This document shows, piece after piece, positions 6,298 through 12,910 of a stretch of DNA of 17,101 bases; the first letter of the stretch is position 1, and each line of letters begins with the position of its first letter. Position numbers and translations under genes: made by a program. The stretch comes from JAAYYY01 sp032260445. GTDB taxonomy: Bacteria; Chloroflexota; Anaerolineae; Promineifilales; Promineifilaceae. Under the pieces are notes generated by a model, which saw only the letters and a program-made list of their open reading frames with translations, was not told the DNA's origin and searched no databases. Where the stretch lies: positions 1 through 17,101 of the forward strand of contig JAVVFG010000046.1 in assembly GCA_032260445.1 (NCBI GenBank). Direction: 5' to 3'.

Positions 6298-8365
6298 TAC
6301 TTGTTCCCTCGTCTTGATGGGGCACGACAACGCGGACAGTCGTCCCTTTCTCTGGTTTCGATGCGATCTCGCAGGCGCCGCCCACCAGCATGATGCGTTC
6401 CTGCATCCCGAGAAGGCCCCAGGCACGCCGTTGCCCAGCAGCCTGGAGAGCGGCTGAGGGGTTAAAACCACAGCCATCGTCAGTCACCACCAGATGGGTT
6501 GCGTCGTCGGCAAACGTTAGGCGCACCATGACGTGCTTCGCCTGAGCATGCTTGCCCACATTCGTCAGCGCCTCCTGCGTGATGCGGAAAATGACGATCT
6601 CCTCCTCTGGCGACAGCCGTCGCCGGCCACGGCTGTCGAAGGCCGCCTGGATACCGGTGCGCTCGCCAAAGGCCTTGACCTGCGCCTGCAGCGCAGGCAC
6701 CAGCCCAAGATCATCCAGGATGGACGGCCGTAGGTCGGCGATCAGGTTGCGTAGCTCCTGCAGGGCGCTGGCATTCAAGTCCTTCAGCTCGAGTAGCTGC
6801 TGCGCCGCCAGCTCAGGGTCGCGCGCCACACTTTCGGCCGCAGCCTTGAGGCCGAGGCCAAGACCGGTCAGGACCTGGCCGGTACCGTCGTGGAGCTCGC
6901 GCGCAATCCGCTGCCGTTCGCCTTCCTGGGCCGAGATAATGCGCTGGTACAGCTCGCTGCGCAGCGCCTCGCGCTCCTGTACTTCCTCATACAAGGTCGC
7001 ATTCTCAACCGCCATGCTCAGTTGGCCCGCCACCGTTGCTAACAATGACAGGTCATGCGCTGTAAAGGCCGGTGTGTCGTCCGCCGTGCCCAGGACCAGG
7101 CTACCCCAGGTGGCATCATGTAAGTGCAGGGGCACCCCGATGACGCGACTTCTCGCCCCAGTTTCGTTGGCCTCGATGTGAGCCGGCACGACGGAGCCAT
7201 TCTGCTGCATCGCCGGCTCGCGGTGGCGAACCACATGGCTACCAACTTCCTGCATCTCGCGACACAGACCGTCTAGCTCTACATCCGTTTCGCAGCCGGC
7301 CGGCGTGACGATCGCCAGAGGCGTCTCTTCATTTTCCTCGCCCAGGATCATACCGGCCGAGACGTGCGGGATCCGGTCTACGATCCGTTGCAGGGTCTGG
7401 TGCAAGAGCGCTTCGCTGTCCAGCGTCGCCACCAGCGAGCGTGTCAGCTCAAAGAGTAGCGAGAGCTCCTGTACGGCTGTCTGCAGCTCGCGGTTAAGCT
7501 CTTCGGTTTGCTGGTGCGCTCGCTGCTGCGCAAGCTGCTTTTCCGCCTCGGCGGCGCGTTGCGCCGCCTGCATAGTCAGCAGGCGCTGACGGTGTTCCAG
7601 CTCAAAGGCACGCAGCGCGCGAGTCACAAAGAAGGCCATGATCGCGGCCATCAGTGCGCGGAAGAACTGTACCGGTACGCCAAACAGATTGCCGAACAGC
7701 TCGTCGTTAATGATGTTCGCGGGGAAGAGCACGCTCTTGGGTACAAAGAGCTGCCCCACAACCCCGTACAGCAGCAGGGCCGCGGCTGCCACAACCAGGT
7801 CGCGCCCAAACATCACCATACCCCGCTCGCGGAACGCGCGATACTCCAGGAGCATCGCCCACGCGGCCAGGATCGCGCCTGGGATCCCCAGGATATAGCG
7901 GGTCAGTACGTCGATGGAGACGAGACAGTCTTCGAGGCAAAAGGCGTACACCTGCTGCGTGGACATCACGCTGACCAGCCAGACGAGGATCAGCATCCCG
8001 GCGCTGGCCATCACGAAGGTGCGCTCATTGCCGCGCCCATGGCCGCTCAGGTGAATCAGGCGCACACCAAAGACGATCAGCAGGAGGAAGGACATGGCCA
8101 GAAGAGCCACGCGCAACGCTTCGATGAGCGTCGTCTGGCCGAGTGTCGGCGCGTCGGGTACCACCTCCCCCAGCCGGACAAACATCTCCAGCCACTCATG
8201 GACGCCATGCAGAATCCCGAACGTGCCCAGGGGTCCCATCGCGCGCGCCAGCCGCAGTTCGGACGCGCGGCCCGACTCCAGCAGGACGGCGACACCCATA
8301 CTGAAGAATGCCAGCCCGTACAGGAAGTAGACAAGAACCATGTTCTGTGCGAAGAACGCACTCAT
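6263..8365 (-). CDS. Membrane sensor histidine kinase, NarX-like (HisKA_3), with GAF domain
   Basis: The 700-residue product begins with about seven or eight membrane helices (residues 1-265), then a coiled coil (about 270-305), a GAF-like domain (about 310-465), HisKA_3 dimerisation and a HATPase domain. The phospho-acceptor is H492 in RIARELHDGTGQ. The ATPase shows the N box (EALTNVGKHA), DDGCGF and GLLGMQERI. The membrane sensor has FGILHGVHEW near the first helices and a CxxxC pair (C143, C147; FCLEDC) in a probable loop, which could sense redox state or bind a cofactor. I do not recognise a named sensor family. It is the first gene of a two-gene operon, and AAGAGG lies 10 nt before its ATG. 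A good promoter for it lies in the divergent region (8555-8583). Confidence 0.93.
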   Translation of the reverse strand: MSAFFAQNMVLVYFLYGLAFFSMGVAVLLESGRASELRLARAMGPLGTFGILHGVHEWLEMFVRLGEVVPDAPTLGQTTLIEALRVALLAMSFLLLIVFGVRLIHLSGHGRGNERTFVMASAGMLILVWLVSVMSTQQVYAFCLEDCLVSIDVLTRYILGIPGAILAAWAMLLEYRAFRERGMVMFGRDLVVAAAALLLYGVVGQLFVPKSVLFPANIINDELFGNLFGVPVQFFRALMAAIMAFFVTRALRAFELEHRQRLLTMQAAQRAAEAEKQLAQQRAHQQTEELNRELQTAVQELSLLFELTRSLVATLDSEALLHQTLQRIVDRIPHVSAGMILGEENEETPLAIVTPAGCETDVELDGLCREMQEVGSHVVRHREPAMQQNGSVVPAHIEANETGARSRVIGVPLHLHDATWGSLVLGTADDTPAFTAHDLSLLATVAGQLSMAVENATLYEEVQEREALRSELYQRIISAQEGERQRIARELHDGTGQVLTGLGLGLKAAAESVARDPELAAQQLLELKDLNASALQELRNLIADLRPSILDDLGLVPALQAQVKAFGERTGIQAAFDSRGRRRLSPEEEIVIFRITQEALTNVGKHAQAKHVMVRLTFADDATHLVVTDDGCGFNPSAALQAAGQRRAWGLLGMQERIMLVGGACEIASKPEKGTTVRVVVPHQDEGTSNEREDTPALGR

Positions 8366-8499
8366 GCTACCGATGCCTCTTGCTCATGATCGCTCTTCCC
8401 GGCAAGCTTGGTTGTGTCTATAATTGGGGGAAGAAGACCTCATCCCTCATTATCTCATAAACCTTCATGGAGGGAGGGTGAGTTTCTGCTAAACTCTTA

Positions 8500-8511
8500 T
8501 GACATTTGTCA
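8500..8511. promoter_or_regulatory. 12-bp palindrome TGACATTTGTCA, possible operator
   Basis: The perfect 5-bp arms TGACA and TGTCA are separated by TT. The site lies about 27 nt upstream of the plus-strand TATAAT and downstream of the kinase promoter. It could bind a dimeric regulator that acts on both operons. It does not match the FNR consensus closely. Confidence 0.4.
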
Positions 8512-8537
8512 CTAATTTCGTAGGGGTAACTGGCTAA

Positions 8538-8543
8538 TATAAT
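8538..8543 (+). promoter_or_regulatory. Candidate -10 box for the ccm operon
   Basis: An exact TATAAT lies about 95 nt upstream of the ccmE start in an AT-rich patch. No good -35 is found 16-18 nt before it, which would suit an activator-dependent promoter. Confidence 0.4.
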
Positions 8544-8554
8544 AATAACTACTT

Positions 8555-8583
8555 ATAGTATTGAAGTGTCGTTGCGGGGTCAA
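8555..8583 (-). promoter_or_regulatory. Sigma-70-type promoter for the histidine kinase/response regulator operon
   Basis: On the minus strand TTGACC (8583-8578) and TACTAT (8560-8555) are separated by exactly 17 nt. Both hexamers are close to consensus. Transcription would start near 8548 and leave a leader of about 180 nt before the kinase ATG at 8365. Confidence 0.65.
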
Positions 8584-8637
8584 CGTGGCATGGTCTCTGG
8601 TGCAGCGAGCGGCGCCGGAGTGGAGGTTTAGTCTTTT

Positions 8638-9114
8638 ATGGCTCAAACTACTTGGACAACAGAACAGGGTGAGCTGCTCCAACCGCGCAGCAGCCGGTTA
8701 AAGTATGTTGTGGGCGGGGTCCTCATCGTCGCCGCCCTGGCCTTCTTGATCATCAATGCAATGAGCGGCAATACGCAACTCTACAAGACGGTAGATGAAT
8801 TTTATGCCGAACAGAGCCGGCTCGTCGGGCGCGATCTGCGCGTCTCTGGGTATGTGCTGGGCGACTCCGTCGAGTTCATCCAGATCGACGCAACCACCTC
8901 GCGCCTGGAGTTTGATATCGTCGACGATATTCGGAATCCGGGCCAGCGGCTGCGCATCGTCGCCGAAAACGAGCCAATGCCAGACCTGCTTCAGCATGAA
9001 GCCCAGGCCCTGGTTGAAGGTCACGCCGACGCCAATGGTGTTTTCTATGCCAACAGCGGCGGCCTCTTCCTGAAGTGCCCCACCCGCTACGAAGAAGCAG
9101 CACCCACAGGCTAA
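8638..9114 (+). CDS. ccmE: Cytochrome c maturation heme chaperone CcmE, CxxxY type
   Basis: The 158-residue product has one N-terminal membrane anchor (about residues 23-41) and a periplasmic OB-fold domain. CcmE carries heme from CcmC to the CcmF/CcmH ligase. Typical family segments are YKTVDEFYAE, LRVSGYVLGDSV, and the C-terminal GGLFLKCPTRYE. In E. coli the covalent heme ligand is a histidine in an HxxxY motif. Here the position is Cys: C147-P-T-R-Y151. This is the CxxxY variant described in Desulfovibrio and archaea. The start has a good GGAGGT RBS. It is the first gene of the ccm operon and diverges from the histidine kinase. Confidence 0.93.
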   Translation: MAQTTWTTEQGELLQPRSSRLKYVVGGVLIVAALAFLIINAMSGNTQLYKTVDEFYAEQSRLVGRDLRVSGYVLGDSVEFIQIDATTSRLEFDIVDDIRNPGQRLRIVAENEPMPDLLQHEAQALVEGHADANGVFYANSGGLFLKCPTRYEEAAPTG

Positions 9115-9175
9115 CCTGAGCAGAGAGGGACGGCCGATCAACCGTACCGTCTCTTCACGCTTGATGGAGTAATCT

Positions 9176-11185
9176 ATGATTGCCGATCTTGGCTTTGCGG
9201 TTGTCCTGATAGCCTTCCTGAGCGCAATCTACGCTGCCATCGTCAGCGTTATCGGTGCGCGGCGCAACGACGAGCGCTGGGTGGCCAGCGCCCGCAACGC
9301 CGCCGTCGCCACCTTCCCGCTCTTGCTCCTGGCGTCAGGCCTGCTCATCACGCTGCTACTGCAGGGTGATTTTTCTGTCGACTACGTCTACCAGGTGAGC
9401 AGCCGCGAGATGCCGACCTACCTGAAAGTGACGGCACTCTGGGGCGGCCAGGCCGGTGGTCTCCTGTTCTGGAATCTGCTGCTGGCGGCCTTCACGGCGA
9501 CGGCCATGCTGCGTAAGTGGGACGACCAGCGGCCCCTGATGCCTTATGCGATCCTGGTCGCCAGTCTGACCCAGATTTTCTTTATTGGGCTTGTCGCTTT
9601 CGTCGAGAATCCTTTCTCGCGCATTCCCGGCCTGATCCCCGCCGACGGGCGCGGCCTCAACCCGCTCCTGCGGCACCCGGGCATGATCATCCACCCGCCG
9701 ATGCTCTACCTGGGCTTCACCGGCTTCACGATCCCCTACGTCTTTGCCATGGCTGCCCTGATCAGCGGCAAGCTGGACGAAGGCTGGATCCGGACCACGC
9801 GCCGCTGGACGCTCGTCGCCTGGCTATTCCTCAGCCTTGGCCTGATCCTTGGCGGGCGCTGGGCCTACGATGTGCTCGGCTGGGGCGGCTACTGGGCATG
9901 GGATCCGGTCGAGAACGCCTCCTTTATTCCCTGGCTGAGCGGCACCGCTTTTCTGCACTCGGTGATCATCCAGGAGAAGCGCAACATGTTCAAGGGCTGG
10001 AACATGTTCCTGGTCATTGCCACCTATCTCCTGGTCATTCTCGGCACGTTTATCGTGCGCAGCGGCGTCATCTCCTCGGTGCACAGCTTTGCGCAATCGG
10101 AGATCGGGCCGCTTTTCTTCGGCTTCTTGGGCCTGATGATCATCTTCTCGGTTTACTGGGTGGTACACCGCTGGGATGAGCTGTCCACGGAGAATCGCCT
10201 CGAATCGCTGCTTTCGCGTGAGGCGGCTTTTCTTTTCAACAACTTCGTCTTCATCGGCATCCTCGTCGCTACCCTCTGGGGCACCCTCTACCCGATCATC
10301 TCCGAGCTCTTCACCAACGAGAAGGTCACCGTCGGCCCGCCGTTCTACAACAAGGTCAACGGGCCGCTTTTCGTTCTGCTCCTCTTGCTCATGGGCATCG
10401 CCCCGCTGACGATGTGGTACCGGTCAAGCGCGCAGCGCATCGGTATGGCCATCCGCTGGCCCGCCCTGGCTGCCCTGGTCGTTGTGGGCGCGCTGATCGC
10501 CTTTGGCATCGATAGTTGGGCGGCGCTGCTCGGTCTGTGGGTCGTCACCTTCTCGTTAATCCTGACGGTGATCGAGTTCGTCAAAGGGGTGCGCGCGCGC
10601 ATGAAGCGCGGCGAGTCGCCGTGGGCCGCTTTCTCTAATCTGATGGCACGCAACCGCCGCCGCTACGGTGGCTATTGGATCCATCTCGGCGTGCTCGTCA
10701 TGGCCTTTGGCATCATCGGCAGCTACTTCTTCCAGCAGGAGACGCAAATCCGCCTGCGCGCCGGGGAGTCTCTCTCTCTGGGCACCTACACGATGACCTT
10801 TAACGGCGTGAGGCAATATCCAGGGCTGGACGACCTGCTCATTAAAGAGGCGAACCTGAGCATCACCGATAACGGCCGCGACGTGGGCACGCTGACACCG
10901 CGGACCGAGCTGTACACGCGCAGCGGGCAGCCGATGACGATTCCCAGCCTGCGCTCGACCATCGAAGAAGACTTCTATGTGATCATGGTCAACTGGGAGA
11001 CGGTGTTGGCGAATGAAGCGACCTTCCGTGTCTTCCTGAACCCGCTGATCAACTGGGTCTGGGCCGGCGGCTTGATCTTCGTCATCGGCACACTGATTGC
11101 CGCCTGGCCTTCCCCGGCGCGAGAACGCGTGGCAGCAAGCGCGCGCCGCCGTATCGCCCTGGGTCCGGCGCTTGGAGGCGACTAA
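9176..11185 (+). CDS. ccmF: Heme lyase subunit CcmF
   Basis: The 669-residue polytopic protein is near the usual family length. The diagnostic tryptophan-rich WWD motif reads WGGYWAWDPVEN (W236 onward). Conserved His-containing loops include RHPGMIIHPPMLY, FLHSVIIQ and SSVHSFAQSEIG. CcmF takes heme from CcmE and, with CcmH, joins it to CxxCH apocytochromes on the periplasmic side. The RBS GGAG precedes the ATG by 6 nt. The 61-nt gap after ccmE holds no gene. The C-terminus has a last membrane span and a basic tail. Confidence 0.96.
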   Translation: MIADLGFAVVLIAFLSAIYAAIVSVIGARRNDERWVASARNAAVATFPLLLLASGLLITLLLQGDFSVDYVYQVSSREMPTYLKVTALWGGQAGGLLFWNLLLAAFTATAMLRKWDDQRPLMPYAILVASLTQIFFIGLVAFVENPFSRIPGLIPADGRGLNPLLRHPGMIIHPPMLYLGFTGFTIPYVFAMAALISGKLDEGWIRTTRRWTLVAWLFLSLGLILGGRWAYDVLGWGGYWAWDPVENASFIPWLSGTAFLHSVIIQEKRNMFKGWNMFLVIATYLLVILGTFIVRSGVISSVHSFAQSEIGPLFFGFLGLMIIFSVYWVVHRWDELSTENRLESLLSREAAFLFNNFVFIGILVATLWGTLYPIISELFTNEKVTVGPPFYNKVNGPLFVLLLLLMGIAPLTMWYRSSAQRIGMAIRWPALAALVVVGALIAFGIDSWAALLGLWVVTFSLILTVIEFVKGVRARMKRGESPWAAFSNLMARNRRRYGGYWIHLGVLVMAFGIIGSYFFQQETQIRLRAGESLSLGTYTMTFNGVRQYPGLDDLLIKEANLSITDNGRDVGTLTPRTELYTRSGQPMTIPSLRSTIEEDFYVIMVNWETVLANEATFRVFLNPLINWVWAGGLIFVIGTLIAAWPSPARERVAASARRRIALGPALGGD

Positions 11186-11188
11186 CCG

Positions 11189-11707
11189 ATGGGCAAGCCG
11201 CGCCGGGACATGGCGCTTTTCCCCCTTTTCGTCCTGCTGGTCGCCGGCATCCTCTTTGTCATGCCGGCAGGGGCACAGGAGCCGGTGAGCGACGACGACG
11301 TCAACCGCGTCGCCAAGGATCTCTTCTGCCCGGTGTGCGAGAATACGCCGTTGGACACCTGCCCGACGGCAGCGTGCCAGGACTGGCGTGATGAGATCCG
11401 CACCCAGCTCGCTGTCGGCAAGACGGACGCCGAGATCCAGCAATATTTCGTCGACCGCTACGGTCCGCGCGTGCTCTCTGCGCCACCCCGAGAAGGCTTT
11501 AATTGGCTCGTCTGGCTGTTGCCGGTCGCCTTAGCCATTGCCGGCATTGCCTTTTTTGCCCGCTATCTGGGCGGCCTGCGCGGCAAGCCCGGCGCGGAGC
11601 CTGCTGACCCCACCTTCACGGTTACCCAGGGGAGCGCGCAGGCGCCACCGCCGGCAGCCGGCGAAGATGACTACGTATCGCGGATCGAAAAGGAATTGCG
11701 GGAATGA
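11189..11707 (+). CDS. ccmH: Apocytochrome thiol reductase CcmH with extra cysteine pair
   Basis: The 172-residue product has a signal or anchor (about 9-29), a CcmH domain and one C-terminal span (about 105-127). CcmH reduces or holds the CxxCH cysteines for heme attachment. The redox motif is FCPVCE (C47, C50) instead of the common LRCxxCQ. An added segment, LDTCPTAACQDW, supplies C58 and C63. The rest (IRTQLAVGKTDAEIQQYFVD, RYGPRVL) is typical for the family. It starts 3 nt after the ccmF stop with a GGAGG RBS and overlaps ccmG by ATGA. The C-terminal tail after the membrane span is not the long TPR domain of fused E. coli CcmH. Confidence 0.93.
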   Translation: MGKPRRDMALFPLFVLLVAGILFVMPAGAQEPVSDDDVNRVAKDLFCPVCENTPLDTCPTAACQDWRDEIRTQLAVGKTDAEIQQYFVDRYGPRVLSAPPREGFNWLVWLLPVALAIAGIAFFARYLGGLRGKPGAEPADPTFTVTQGSAQAPPPAAGEDDYVSRIEKELRE

Positions 11708-12312
11708 ACGAATCGATTTCCACGTCCACTGGCGAGATGGACACCAGCATGCCAGGCACGACTGCGCCGCAGAAGAAATCCTTCTCGCTGTCGAAAGCGC
11801 TCATCTGGCTTGGCGTCGCCGCCTTGCTGGCTCTTCTCGCCTGGGGCCTGCTCAAAGCGGGCGAAACCCGCCCAGAGGGTGGCGCGTCTGCGCCAGAGTT
11901 TACGGTCCAGTTCTTTGACGGCTACGAATGGGGCGAAAAAGAGGCGTCTAGCCTGAGCGATTTTCGTGGTAATGTGGTGGTCCTCAACTTCTGGGCGTCG
12001 TGGTGCGTCGAGTGCCGCATCGAGGCGGAGCTTCTCGAGCAAACCTGGCGGCGCTATCGCGATCAGGGTGTCGTCTTCCTGGGTGTTGCCTACGTCGACG
12101 CCGAGGCGAAATCGCTGGCCTATCTCAACGAGTACAACATCACCTACCCGAATGGCCCCGACCTCGGCTCCTCTATTTCCGGCGCCTACAAGATCACCGG
12201 GGTGCCGGAAACCTTCTTCATCGGCAAAGATGGCACCGTATCGCGCTATGTTCTTGGCCCGGTGAATGCCAATGTGCTGACAGCCGAGATCGAGACGCTG
12301 CTGGCGCAATAG
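11704..12312 (+). CDS. ccmG: Membrane-anchored thioredoxin CcmG/DsbE/ResA type
   Basis: The 202-residue product has an N-terminal anchor (about residues 31-50) and a periplasmic thioredoxin fold with active site WCVEC (C101, C104), and a cis-proline in GVPETFF (P168). It supplies reducing equivalents to apocytochrome or CcmH disulfides. The acidic residue in the CxxC (CVEC) is common in CcmG and ResA relatives. The start overlaps the ccmH stop (ATGA), indicating translational coupling. Confidence 0.93.
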   Translation: MNESISTSTGEMDTSMPGTTAPQKKSFSLSKALIWLGVAALLALLAWGLLKAGETRPEGGASAPEFTVQFFDGYEWGEKEASSLSDFRGNVVVLNFWASWCVECRIEAELLEQTWRRYRDQGVVFLGVAYVDAEAKSLAYLNEYNITYPNGPDLGSSISGAYKITGVPETFFIGKDGTVSRYVLGPVNANVLTAEIETLLAQ

Positions 12313-12353
12313 ATCCCTGAGGCTCGTCGCGCCGGACACGGAAGAAAACAATC

Positions 12354-12875
12354 ATGCCCTCAACTGGTACTCTCTTAGTAGCCCTCGCCCTCCTCATCGT
12401 CGTCGGCCTCTTTATCTTGCGACCGCTGCTCTCGAGCCAGCCGGGCCGGCGCGAACGGGCCGTGAACCAACGCGAGGCCCTCGAAGCCGAGAAGGAAGCG
12501 ATCCTGGAGCAGATTCGCAACCTGGACTTTGATTACGAGACCGGCACGATCCTCGAAACCGAGCACCGGCAACTGCGTCAGGAACTGGTCAGCGCTGCCG
12601 CCGCCATCCTACAAGAGCTCGACACGCTTGCGCCGGCTGCTCCTGCCGCGGCCGCCGCCGTCGACGAAATTGAAGCGGCGGTCGCGCAGCGCCGCAGCCA
12701 GCGGGCCTCTGCGGACATCGAGACGGCCGTAGCCGCCCGTCGCGCCCGCACGCCCGCCGTTGCCGCTGCCGGGAACGGTAGCGCTGAGGCGCAGCTTGCC
12801 TTTTGCCCGCAGTGTGGTCAGGCGACGGAGCGCGGCGACCGCTTTTGCGCCTATTGCGGGCACCAGCTTGACTAA
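12354..12875 (+). CDS. CcmI-like membrane protein with C-terminal zinc ribbon
   Basis: The 173-residue product has one N-terminal span (about 5-26) and then a segment like the start of CcmI/CycH (ALEAEKEAILEQIRNLDFDYETG, about 42-64). An Ala-rich linker and a zinc ribbon with CPQC at 151/154 and CAYC at 165/168 follow. The TPR region of true CcmI is absent. Its position after ccmG suggests a role in cytochrome assembly, perhaps as a scaffold. The cytoplasmic zinc ribbon hints at a protein or nucleic acid contact; the function is unproven. A similar motif recurs in the tail of the next gene's product. Confidence 0.8.
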   Translation: MPSTGTLLVALALLIVVGLFILRPLLSSQPGRRERAVNQREALEAEKEAILEQIRNLDFDYETGTILETEHRQLRQELVSAAAAILQELDTLAPAAPAAAAAVDEIEAAVAQRRSQRASADIETAVAARRARTPAVAAAGNGSAEAQLAFCPQCGQATERGDRFCAYCGHQLD

Positions 12876-12910
12876 CTTAGGGCGTCTTCCGGACGCGACA
12901 CGATAGACTC

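Larger units (their letters stand above)
8366..8637. promoter_or_regulatory. Divergent promoter region between the histidine kinase and ccmE
   Basis: This 272-nt AT-rich region separates two divergent operons. It holds a minus-strand promoter (8555-8583), a perfect TATAAT on the plus strand (8538-8543, without a clear -35) and the palindrome TGACATTTGTCA (8500-8511). CGTTG at 8570-8574 and CAACG at 8581-8585 form a 5-bp inverted repeat around the kinase -35. The ccmE RBS GGAGGT lies at 8622-8627, 10 nt before the ATG. Confidence 0.7.

Noticed and set aside
6298..6477. 60-residue N-terminal extension of the response regulator
   Set aside because: The added sequence overlaps the kinase gene, has no family similarity, and the internal ATG at 6297 has a good RBS and gives a standard receiver start.
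7508..8389. 293-codon plus-strand frame antisense to the histidine kinase
   Set aside because: Its Gln/His/Arg-rich composition is typical of antisense frames in GC-rich DNA, and the kinase on the other strand has clear domains.
10556..11443. 295-codon minus-strand frame across the ends of ccmF and ccmH
   Set aside because: It is antisense to two well-supported genes, and its product shows no recognisable motif.
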